Shown: positions 1-5,794, counted from the first letter of the stretch. The stretch is 6,470 nucleotides of DNA from Longimicrobiales bacterium (GCA_022428035.1 JAKMDG010000199.1:1-6470); one strand, 5' to 3'. Notes: generated by a model not told the origin, from the letters alone. A program made the numbers and translations.

Positions 1-504
1 CCCCCCACGAACGATGAGTTCTCGCCGAGTCAGGTCCAGGTCCTTGACCCGCAAACGCAATGCTTCACTGAGCCTGAGTCCTGACCCGTACATGACGAAC
101 GCGACGAGCTGCGGTAGACCCCGGACCGCACCCAGCACCTGACTCACTTCCACGCGGGTCAAGACGACGGGCAGCGTCTTCGGATTCTTCTCCTGAACGA
201 CCTCGGACAACCCTGCCAGATCCTCCAACGTCTGGTGGAGGACGAATCGATACAGAAAGAGAATCGCTGCCCTGGCCTGGGCCTGGGTCGACGCGCTTGC
301 ACCATGCTCGACAGCCAGATCGGTAAGGAACTGATTGACGTGGGCCGCACCCAGTTCGGACGGGTGCCGGGTGCCGTGAAAGACCACGAATCTCCGTACC
401 CAGCGTCGATACGCTTCCTCGGTCCGCGGACTGTAGCGCCGGGCACGAATCGTGTCCGACAGCTGATCCAGCAGCTTCCGCTTGGGCTGAAGAGGTTGGC
501 GCAC
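1..504 (-). CDS. Integron-type tyrosine recombinase, 3' end cut by window edge
   Basis: Site-specific recombinase of the tyrosine family, closest in style to integron integrases (IntI). The visible 168 residues cover the SAM-like core-binding domain (about residues 9-110) and the start of the catalytic domain. Recognisable blocks are KRKLLDQLSDTIR, SPRTEEAYRRWVRRFVVFHG, the 'RHPSELGAAHVNQFLTDLAV' stretch and ASASTQAQARAAILFLYR, all very like the IntI consensus. LPVVLTRVEV precedes YGSGLRLSEALRLRVKDLDL, which holds the first catalytic arginine (R144 by my count). The lysine, His/Arg box, tyrosine and the IntI-specific insert lie outside the window, so IntI cannot be separated strictly from a Xer-like relative. 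The frame has stops at 529-534 and GTG (502-504) is its only plausible start; no good Shine-Dalgarno precedes it. The gene reads away from a tRNA gene 148 bp upstream. No attI or attC cores are visible in that gap. Confidence 0.9.
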   Translation of the reverse strand, partial: MRQPLQPKRKLLDQLSDTIRARRYSPRTEEAYRRWVRRFVVFHGTRHPSELGAAHVNQFLTDLAVEHGASASTQAQARAAILFLYRFVLHQTLEDLAGLSEVVQEKNPKTLPVVLTRVEVSQVLGAVRGLPQLVAFVMYGSGLRLSEALRLRVKDLDLTRRELIVRGG

Positions 505-567
505 GTGAGTCGGAGGGATAGAGGTGGTTCATTACTCCCCCGATCCTACACTGGCGGCGGGGCGGCA

Positions 568-597
568 CCATGGTGACCGGGGTCCCCCTGACCACGG
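568..597. repeat. Imperfect palindrome upstream of the integrase gene
   Basis: The outer 7-base arms (568-574 CCATGGT and 591-597 ACCACGG) pair with one mismatch around a GGGGTCCCC centre. The site lies 64-93 bases upstream of the integrase GTG start, where a promoter or operator could sit. It could be a repressor site or chance symmetry in GC-rich DNA; no known operator consensus is recognised. Confidence 0.3.
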
Positions 598-608
598 AGC
601 GGCTGAGA

Positions 609-636
609 GCGCCGCAGCGCATGACCGCCGCGGCGC
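609..636 (-). terminator. GC-rich hairpin downstream of the tRNA, possible weak terminator
   Basis: A perfect 7-bp stem (609-615 GCGCCGC with 630-636 GCGGCGC) encloses a 14-base loop. It begins 16 bases beyond the tRNA 3' end on the minus strand. No T-run follows, so it is not a standard intrinsic terminator. It may help 3' processing or termination of the tRNA transcript, or be incidental. Confidence 0.25.
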
Positions 637-652
637 CTGCCTCGCTCGCGAG

Positions 653-726
653 TGGGCCCGCCAGGACTTGAACCTGGGACCTACCGATTATGAGTCGGCT
701 GCTCTAACCAACTGAGCTACGGGCCC
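653..726 (-). tRNA. tRNA with anticodon CAT (probably tRNA-Ile2, otherwise elongator Met)
   Basis: The 74-base cloverleaf folds completely: acceptor GGGCCCG/CGGGCCC, D-arm GCTC/GAGC, anticodon stem GCCGA/TCGGT around loop CTCATAA (anticodon CAT), a 5-base variable region, and T-arm CCAGG-TTCAAGT-CCTGG. The discriminator is A73 and the 3' CCA is not encoded. CAT can mean initiator Met, elongator Met or Ile2, in which TilS converts C34 to lysidine. The C1-A72 mismatch typical of bacterial initiators is absent. The acceptor stem has C4-G69 and C5-G68, which are TilS identity pairs in known tRNA-Ile2; E. coli elongator Met has U4-A69 and A5-U68. This favours Ile2 but does not prove it. The gene is transcribed toward the integrase. 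Confidence 0.97.
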
Positions 727-735
727 GAAGCTGGG

Positions 736-765
736 AAGATAGCGCGCCGACCGGCGACTCGTCAG
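736..765 (-). promoter_or_regulatory. Putative sigma70-type promoter of the tRNA gene
   Basis: On the minus strand, CTGACG (760-765) and TATCTT (736-741) each match four of six bases of the -35 and -10 consensus. They are separated by 18 bases, and the -10 box ends 9 bases before the mature tRNA 5' end, a suitable distance. The -35 box overlaps the first copy of the 12-bp direct repeat. This was found by eye and the matches are moderate. Confidence 0.35.
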
Positions 766-786
766 CACCTGTACGCGACTCGTGAG
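754..786. repeat. Two 12-bp direct repeats, 21 bp apart
   Basis: GCGACTCGTCAG (754-765) recurs as GCGACTCGTGAG (775-786), 11 of 12 identical, with starts 21 bp apart, or two helical turns. This spacing is typical of tandem sites for a protein binding one face of DNA. The pair lies in the region divergent between the tRNA and trkA, with copy one over the putative tRNA -35 box. No known regulator consensus is recognised. Confidence 0.5.
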
Positions 787-874
787 AACGGTTCCACGAC
801 GTATCGGGATCGGCCAGAGGAGCCCAGGATGACGTGTGAGCGCTCTATGGGCGCAAACCTCTGCAGGCTAACTT

Positions 875-910
875 CTCCCGGTCCGCGCCGGGGGTCGCTC
901 GGCCCGGAGC
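875..910 (+). promoter_or_regulatory. Two adjacent stem-loops in the trkA leader
   Basis: Hairpin one pairs 875-881 with 888-894 (7 bp including one T-G wobble, 6-base loop). Hairpin two pairs 897-900 with 907-910 (6-base loop). They end 13 bases before the trkA Shine-Dalgarno GGAG (924-927). I compared 727-938 with the c-di-AMP (ydaO/yuaA) riboswitch that controls K+ uptake genes in some bacteria and its conserved blocks are not there. The rest of 727-938 shows no gene and no convincing plus-strand promoter by eye. Confidence 0.25.
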
Positions 911-938
911 CACAGGGTTACCTGGAGTCTCCATCGCG

Positions 939-2288
939 ATGAGAGTGCTCGTGGTCGGTGCTGGCGAGGTCGGCTTCCACCTTGCCCAGCGGCTCTCCGA
1001 AGAACACCAGGACGTCGTCATCATCGAGGATGACCCTGAGCAGGCGGAGCACGCAGCCCAGCAGCTCGACGTCCAGACCATCGTCGGTAACGGAGCATCC
1101 CTCTCGATCCTGGAGCGGGCCTCGGTCCGTGACGCCCAGATGGTCCTGGCCGTCACCAGCGCTGACGAAGTGAATCTGATCGCCTGTCTCGCAGCGAAGA
1201 AAATGGGGGTGCCCTATACGGTCGCCCGCATCTCGAAACCAGACTACTACGACGCGGACTCCGTCCTCTCCAGCGACCAGGTCGGTATCGACCTGATGGT
1301 CAATCCGGAGCGTGAGTGTGCCCGTGAAGCGTTCCAGCTCCTGCAGAGCGCCGCGTTCACGGAGGTGGCCGAGTTTGCGGGCGGACGCGTGCAACTGGTC
1401 GGCCTGAAGGTTCTGGACGGAGCGCCAGTGGCCGGGAAGAGCATCCGTGAACTCCGGTCGGAGTTTCTGCCAGGCGGATATCATTATGTCACGGCTGCGA
1501 TCGTCAGAGACGGGAATACGATGATCCCGAAGGCCGAGACGACGATCGAAGCCGGCGACCGCATCTACTTGCTGGCCCCATCGAGTGAGATCGATCAGGT
1601 GCCGCCACTCGCCGGGTACGACCGGTTCGAGCTGCGCCGCGTCATGATCGCAGGTGGGAGCCTCGAGGGTCAGTACATCGCCGAGCTCCTGGAGCAAAAT
1701 GGAATCGAGTGCACCATTCTGGACCGGGATCGACGGCGCTGCGTCGAATTGGCGGAACAACTGCCGAAGTCTCTCGTGCTCCATGGGGATGCGACGGACC
1801 TCGAGCTGCTCGAGATGGAAGGTGTCAGCGGCAGCGACGGGTTCGTCTCCTCCACGGGGAGCGATGAGACCAACCTTCTGTCGAGTCTCCTGGCCAAGCA
1901 GGCTGGGGCGCGGAAAATCCTCAGCCTGGTCCACAAGTTTCAGTACCTCAAGCTGGTTCCTGCGGTGGGCGTCGATTCCAGCCTCTCACCGCGAATGTCG
2001 ACGGTAAACGCGATCCTCCGTCGCGTTCGACGCGGGCGCGTGATGACGGTGGCGTCGCTGACCGGGATCGACGCGGAAGCGATCGAGTTCGAGGTGCGTC
2101 AGGAGTCGCGAATCGCGGGTCAGGCGCTGCGTGACGTCGACTTCCCGAAGAACGGCGTGGTAGGCACCATCCTGCGGGGCGACGACATCATCCTGCCGCG
2201 TGGCGAGGACGTACTGCACCCGGGCGACGATGTCATCGTATTCGCCATGCCAGACGCCATTCCAGCCGTCGAGGCGCTGTTCGACTGA
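939..2288 (+). CDS. trkA: Trk potassium uptake regulatory subunit TrkA
   Basis: Cytosolic NAD(H)-binding ring subunit that gates the membrane subunit TrkH. At 449 residues it has the usual full TrkA length with tandem RCK modules. RCK1 N-lobe (1-125) has the Rossmann loop GAGEVG (7-12) and an acidic strand end (E30-D32), then VGNGASLSIL and AVTSADEVNL. RCK1 C-lobe is about 140-222, ending AGDRIYLLAP. RCK2 N-lobe (232-345) starts VMIAGGSLEGQYIAELL, with D262 at the second strand end and HGDATDLELLE, STGSDETNLL. RCK2 C-lobe is 365-449 with LHPGDDVIVF. In the second glycine loop the middle Gly is Ser (S241), so that site may bind nucleotide differently. The ATG at 939 gives the expected N-terminus MRVLVVGAGEVG, with GGAG 11 bases upstream. 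The stop overlaps the trkH start as TGATG. Confidence 0.96.
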   Translation: MRVLVVGAGEVGFHLAQRLSEEHQDVVIIEDDPEQAEHAAQQLDVQTIVGNGASLSILERASVRDAQMVLAVTSADEVNLIACLAAKKMGVPYTVARISKPDYYDADSVLSSDQVGIDLMVNPERECAREAFQLLQSAAFTEVAEFAGGRVQLVGLKVLDGAPVAGKSIRELRSEFLPGGYHYVTAAIVRDGNTMIPKAETTIEAGDRIYLLAPSSEIDQVPPLAGYDRFELRRVMIAGGSLEGQYIAELLEQNGIECTILDRDRRRCVELAEQLPKSLVLHGDATDLELLEMEGVSGSDGFVSSTGSDETNLLSSLLAKQAGARKILSLVHKFQYLKLVPAVGVDSSLSPRMSTVNAILRRVRRGRVMTVASLTGIDAEAIEFEVRQESRIAGQALRDVDFPKNGVVGTILRGDDIILPRGEDVLHPGDDVIVFAMPDAIPAVEALFD

Positions 2289-3739
2289 TGTCGCTTTCCA
2301 GGGTCGCCAACGTCGTCGGACTGCTGCAGGTCTTCGTCGCTCTTTCGATGTTCGTGACCTGTGTGGTCGCCGCGCTCTACGGAGACGGCGATGCGATCGC
2401 TTTCTTTCAGGCGGGAGCGGTGACCTTCGTACTTGGATGGGGCACATATCTCGCCACCCGCTTCGACGAGGACGTCACAACACGCGAGGGCTTCGCGATC
2501 GTGACGATGGCGTGGACCGCCACGGCCGTCTTTGGCAGCCTTCCCTATCTGTTCAGCGGGGTGCTAGACTCGCCCGTCCGTGCGGTCTTCGAGGCGATGT
2601 CGGGCTTCACCACGACGGGAGCCACGGTCTTTTCCGACATCGAAGCGCTTCCGCACGGGATACTCCTTTGGCGTTCGATGACACACTGGCTCGGTGGCAT
2701 GGGCATCATCGTGCTCGTCATTGCGGTCCTGCCCTTTCTCGGCATCGGCGGTATGCAGCTTTTTAGCGCCGAGGTACCGGGTCCAACCCCGGAGCGTCTC
2801 CGTCCCCGTATCACGCAGACAGCGAAACTACTCTGGCTCGTGTACTTCGGCCTGACGGCCCTGCTCGCCCTGCTCTATCTGATCGGCGGCATGGGCCCGT
2901 TCGACGCCATCAACCACTCCTTCTCGACCCTGGCCACAGGCGGGTTCTCGACTCGGAACACATCGATGGCGGAGATGTCACCCTTCATCCAGTGGGTGAC
3001 AATCATCTTTATGTACTTGGCTGGCGTGAACTACTCACTGCACTTCCGCGCAGTGACAGGAAACGTGCAGTACGTCCGCGACGAGGAATGGCGCTTCTTC
3101 ACCATCGTGCTGCTCGGCGGCGCCGCTGCCGTAGTGCTTTTGAACTTCATGGCGGGAGATGCGTCTGGTGAACAGGTCATCCGAGACGGCCTCTTCCAGG
3201 TTCTCGCCATTACCACGACGACAGGATATGTATCGGCCGACTACGAGCTCTGGGTACCAGGGGCGCGCATGGTTCTGTTTGCGCTCTTCTTCGTCGGCGG
3301 GATGGCGGGCAGCACGAGCGGAGGTGTGAAGGCGCTCCGGGTCATGCTACTCCTGAAGCAGACGGCCAACGAACTTCGAAAACACCTGCACCCCCGAGCG
3401 ATCCTTGTCACGAGGATCGGGGGCAAGCCGGTCAAGGAGGAGGTCGGGGCTCGTGTCGTCGGGTTTGTGATGCTCTATCTGCTTCTCTGCCTGGCCGGAG
3501 CACTCGCACTAGCGCTGACCGGGATCGACCCGCTGACCGCGATTGGCGGCAGCATTGCTTCGGTCGGAAACGTCGGGCCCGCGTTTGCCGGCCTTGGCCC
3601 CACCGACAACTATGGGTGGATGTCAGGTCCCGGCCTCGGCGTCCTGTTTTTTTTTATTGTTTTGGGGAGAATTGAGATCTACACGGTGGTGCTGCTCTTC
3701 CATCCCGAACTATGGAAATCGAGGGGGGCGTATCATTAG
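2288..3739 (+). CDS. trkH: Trk potassium transporter membrane subunit TrkH
   Basis: Integral membrane K+-translocating subunit of the SKT (TrkH/KtrB) superfamily, 483 residues, the usual TrkH length. Four helix-pore-helix repeats are visible. The pore loops are P1 FTTTGATVF (107-115, filter Gly111), P2 STLATGGFST (213-222), P3 ITTTTGYVS (about 308-316) and P4 SVGNVGPAF (425-433). Gly rather than Ser at the P1 filter suits K+ over Na+. GGMAGSTSGGVKALR (337-351) is the conserved intramembrane gate region. HWLGGMGIIVL (133-143) is also family-typical. The ATG at 2288 overlaps the trkA TGA by one base, with GAGG (2271-2274) upstream, so translation is likely coupled. Near the 3' end a T9 run (3647-3655) encodes three Phe. 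The stop TAG (3737-3739) overlaps the proposed start of the next gene. Confidence 0.96.
   Translation: MSLSRVANVVGLLQVFVALSMFVTCVVAALYGDGDAIAFFQAGAVTFVLGWGTYLATRFDEDVTTREGFAIVTMAWTATAVFGSLPYLFSGVLDSPVRAVFEAMSGFTTTGATVFSDIEALPHGILLWRSMTHWLGGMGIIVLVIAVLPFLGIGGMQLFSAEVPGPTPERLRPRITQTAKLLWLVYFGLTALLALLYLIGGMGPFDAINHSFSTLATGGFSTRNTSMAEMSPFIQWVTIIFMYLAGVNYSLHFRAVTGNVQYVRDEEWRFFTIVLLGGAAAVVLLNFMAGDASGEQVIRDGLFQVLAITTTTGYVSADYELWVPGARMVLFALFFVGGMAGSTSGGVKALRVMLLLKQTANELRKHLHPRAILVTRIGGKPVKEEVGARVVGFVMLYLLLCLAGALALALTGIDPLTAIGGSIASVGNVGPAFAGLGPTDNYGWMSGPGLGVLFFFIVLGRIEIYTVVLLFHPELWKSRGAYH
3647..3655 (+). repeat. T9 homopolymer inside trkH
   Basis: Nine consecutive T (codons TTT TTT TTT) within an otherwise GC-rich gene. 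By direct frame tracing, losing one T moves trkH into the frame of the downstream cupin gene, which stays open to 4487. Gaining one T gives a stop at 3673-3675. It could be a slippage-prone site or just three Phe codons in a membrane helix. Confidence 0.9.
3721..3728 (+). promoter_or_regulatory. Strong ribosome binding site supporting an ATT start
   Basis: GAGGGGGG at 3721-3728 lies 6 bases before ATT (3735-3737) and is the only strong Shine-Dalgarno-like run near the start of the following cupin frame. It sits inside the last trkH codons, consistent with coupled translation. Confidence 0.45.
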
Positions 3740-4487
3740 GGGCTCACACCGACCGGGCCTCCGTACCACCACAGCTCATGCCCGGCCGGCCAGGGCCCTC
3801 CTGCCCTCTTCGGTTCTCGTAGCGGTCGCCCTGACAGTGACGCCGCCACTCGCCGGACAGCGCGTGGTGATGGTACACGAGGAGCCGCGACACCGGCTGG
3901 TCTACGAGACGCCCGAACTCAGGGTGCTCGACGTCCAGATCCAGGCGGGGGACACGACACTCTTCCACACACATGACGCGCCGGTCACGTACGTCACAAT
4001 CGGGACCTCGAGTACGGATCAGATGGCCCTGGGCGGCAACTGGAACAACACAAAGCCCAGGACCCCGCCTCCGGGGCGAGTCGGGGCGGTGCGTGCAGTG
4101 CAATCCTACGCCGAGCGCCCACTGACTCACCGCGTAACCAATGTGGGCAGCACACTATTCCGTCTGATCGCAGTGCTGAGCCGGCGGCCGGGCAGCGCAA
4201 CAGAGGCGACCGGAGAGGTCCCCGGCGAGATCATCGCCGAGAATCGATGGTTCCGACACGCGAGAGTTAGGCTGGAGATCGGAGAATCCTCAGATCATCA
4301 CACGACTCAGGCCCCAACCGTGCTCATCCTGACCCAGGATGGTCGGGTGGCGATCGAACATGCCGACGGATGGGTGACGGCCCTGGAGATAGCCGGTCAG
4401 AGCGCTGCGGTCGGCCGAGGCGAGCGCTACCGGATCCGAAACGGAGGCCCTGAAGCTTCGGAGCTGGTGATTGTCGAGATACGCTGA
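3735..4487 (+). CDS. Secreted double-cupin-like protein, start codon uncertain
   Basis: Probably an exported small-barrel protein with two cupin-like halves; its ligand is unknown. Numbering from ATT at 3735 (250 residues), a basic n-region is followed by a hydrophobic core (about L22-L39) and a likely cleavage after PPLAGQ, giving a Sec-type signal peptide. Cupin half one (about 55-148) has G72-x5-H78-x-H80, lacking the usual Glu, and motif-two-like PLTHRVTN with H132 and N136. Half two (about 170-250) has H188-H189, LTQDGRVAI and a GRGERYRI turn, more degenerate. The frame has no ATG, GTG or TTG just before the signal peptide: in-frame ATG (3543, 3612) and TTG (3657, 3672) lie inside trkH, and GTG 3837 or ATG 3870 would cut the signal. 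The ATT at 3735, overlapping the trkH stop and preceded by GAGGGGGG, fits best. An out-of-frame ATG at 3778 would give a neat signal peptide if one base had been lost. Confidence 0.75.
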   Translation: MRGSHRPGLRTTTAHARPARALLPSSVLVAVALTVTPPLAGQRVVMVHEEPRHRLVYETPELRVLDVQIQAGDTTLFHTHDAPVTYVTIGTSSTDQMALGGNWNNTKPRTPPPGRVGAVRAVQSYAERPLTHRVTNVGSTLFRLIAVLSRRPGSATEATGEVPGEIIAENRWFRHARVRLEIGESSDHHTTQAPTVLILTQDGRVAIEHADGWVTALEIAGQSAAVGRGERYRIRNGGPEASELVIVEIR

Positions 4488-4907
4488 CTAGCGCGAATAC
4501 CGAGCCTCGAAGTCCACGTCATCCATCAGCATGTAGCGCACGCCTTCGACCCATCCCGCCAGCGTAGGGATCAGAGTCCAGCAGAAAATCAGGTAGATGA
4601 AGCCCGCCATCCAGTTACCCAGATAGAACCGGTGTAAGCCGATCCCGCCGGTGAAGAACGCCAGGACAGTAGCGAGGCCGCGGCTCTTGCCCGATGCCAC
4701 CGCGAGTGGGACCTGAGGCGCCTGTACGGGATGTCGTCGGCGCTGGCACTCGGCACACAGCCCCCGCGCCGCCCATTCGCCTCGAACCGGCGTTCCGCAC
4801 CCCTCACAACCCCGCGATACCCATTCGCCACAGTGCCGGCACTTCCTCGCGCGATCACCGATCTCCGCCTGACAGAAAGGGCAGTGTACGGTTTCGCTGG
4901 CGGTCAT
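4488..4907 (-). CDS. TM2-domain membrane protein with two N-terminal zinc ribbons
   Basis: Small membrane protein of unknown function. Numbering from the ATG at 4905-4907 (139 residues), there are four CxxC knuckles: C9-C12 with C23-C26, and C34-C37 with C51-C54. They form two zinc-ribbon-like units in the cytosolic N-terminus. After a Pro/Gln-rich linker comes a TM2 domain (73-137): helix one is about 77-97 and contains the family signature GGIGLHRFYLG (87-97); helix two is about 100-122 with WTLIPTLAGWVEG. The tail DDVDFEARY is typical of bacterial TM2 proteins. An in-frame ATG at 4959-4961 would add 18 residues (157 total) and has AGGAG about 11 bases upstream. I prefer 4907 because the first zinc knuckle then lies close to the N-terminus and GAGAGG precedes it, though its spacing of 3 bases is tight. 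The stop abuts that of the convergent cupin gene. Confidence 0.85.
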   Translation of the reverse strand: MTASETVHCPFCQAEIGDRARKCRHCGEWVSRGCEGCGTPVRGEWAARGLCAECQRRRHPVQAPQVPLAVASGKSRGLATVLAFFTGGIGLHRFYLGNWMAGFIYLIFCWTLIPTLAGWVEGVRYMLMDDVDFEARYSR

Positions 4908-5044
4908 GATCCTCTCGGGATGCGGTCGTGGGGTCCGAACTGACTGGCTCGGTACACGCATACAACAGTCTACTCCTACGAAGTCGAACTCGCCTCAGGT
5001 TCGTGCCGGCCAAATCACCCGTCCAACCGCAGGTTCCCTCCGGT

Positions 5045-5728
5045 TCAGTCTTCAGCAGCTTTGAAGAGCAAGTCAGCGAGCGTGTCTACGGTCCGCGTCA
5101 GGCGCTCCACTTCACGATCTGCATAGCGGCCGAAGATCGTGCGCAGCAGAAGGAACAGCGCAGGGACTGCGACGACGCACAGCATCATACCGAGTTCACT
5201 TCCGGCTTCAGCCATCTGCGTGAATGCGATGAACGACATCATCGTGCCGAGCAGACCCCCGGGCACGTAGGTCAGGATGGCAGCTCCGGAGAGGTCGGCG
5301 AGTCCCGTCAGCGACGTGCGATCTGCATGGGTCGCAATCGTGACGACTCGCTGACCGAATTCGCCCGTCTCCCTCCATTCGAGCACGTCGTCCAATTCGG
5401 TCAAACTCCCTGCGCGCTCCATCGTGCGCCGGATCACCGCCAGGACATCCCCAGTCGCTAACGCGGTCCCGTCCGCCCCCGTCACGTCACGATGAACGGA
5501 TTCCTGCGTTCGGGCGCCAAGCAGGCCGGCGGAACGGGGTCGGTCGACCTCCATACTGCGCGCGGCCTCTTCGAGGCTTGCACCGTCGATCCCGACCTCC
5601 GCCCCGATCGCCTGAATGTCGGCAAGCGTGAGGCCCTGCTCCACAGCCGGCCGCGATCGATCACGAGAGTCGATCGCACGCCCGAGGATCGCCCGAACCT
5701 CGGCTTCATCGTAACGGCGTTGCGTCAT
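5045..5728 (-). CDS. Unrecognised two-helix membrane protein with conserved-looking N-terminal helical segment
   Basis: I cannot name this 227-residue protein. The N-terminal part (5-58) reads Y-x3-EVRAILGRAID followed by LTLADIQAIGAEVGID and LEEAARSM. This helical pattern recurs at the N-termini of many uncharacterised bacterial membrane proteins and may mediate protein contacts. Residues 60-148 are soluble and mixed alpha/beta, with DVLAVIRRTMERAG and RVVTIATHADRTSL. Two membrane helices follow, about 149-170 (with VPGGLLGTMMSFIAF) and 176-199 (ELGMMLCVVAVPALFLLLR). The C-terminal helix (200-227) is charged and amphipathic and could form a coiled coil. No catalytic motif is visible. The ATG at 5726-5728 has GGGAG about 10 bases upstream. 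It lies 66 bp after the pseudouridine synthase stop on the same strand, so the two may share a transcript. Confidence 0.78.
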   Translation of the reverse strand: MTQRRYDEAEVRAILGRAIDSRDRSRPAVEQGLTLADIQAIGAEVGIDGASLEEAARSMEVDRPRSAGLLGARTQESVHRDVTGADGTALATGDVLAVIRRTMERAGSLTELDDVLEWRETGEFGQRVVTIATHADRTSLTGLADLSGAAILTYVPGGLLGTMMSFIAFTQMAEAGSELGMMLCVVAVPALFLLLRTIFGRYADREVERLTRTVDTLADLLFKAAED

Positions 5729-5794
5729 GCCCTCACATCTCCCAGCCGTCTGTCATGCAGGTCAATTAGAGTACGGGTTACGTCCCGCGAATCA

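Noticed and set aside
65..622. Long minus-strand ORF starting at 622, including an ATG at 530-532 preceded by GGGGAG
   Set aside because: It overlaps the integrase in another frame and its translation is low-complexity Arg/Gly/Ser-rich with no family features; it is a GC-rich shadow frame.
860..880. Minus-strand GTTAGCC as a possible attC/attI core site
   Set aside because: It breaks the GTTRRRY rule at the sixth base and no paired inverse core was found nearby.
727..938. Possible c-di-AMP (ydaO/yuaA) riboswitch before the K+ uptake genes
   Set aside because: The conserved blocks of that riboswitch class are absent on the plus strand; only small GC-rich hairpins were found.
918..1934. A 338-codon ORF on the minus strand opposite trkA
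   Set aside because: The plus-strand frame is unmistakable TrkA with a conserved Rossmann fold; the antisense frame has no recognisable domain.
3543..3734. Extending the cupin gene back to ATG 3543
   Set aside because: This would overlap the conserved trkH C-terminus by about 200 bases and bury the signal peptide behind some 85 residues of out-of-frame trkH.
4985..5003. Small hairpin CGAAC/GTTCG as a terminator between the membrane-protein gene and the TM2 gene
   Set aside because: The stem is only 5 bp with a 9-base loop and has no T-run; too weak to call.
5729..5794. Promoter-like TCTAAT box between the pseudouridine synthase and the membrane-protein gene
   Set aside because: A -10-like hexamer is present but no -35 box occurs at suitable spacing; read-through from the upstream gene is equally likely.
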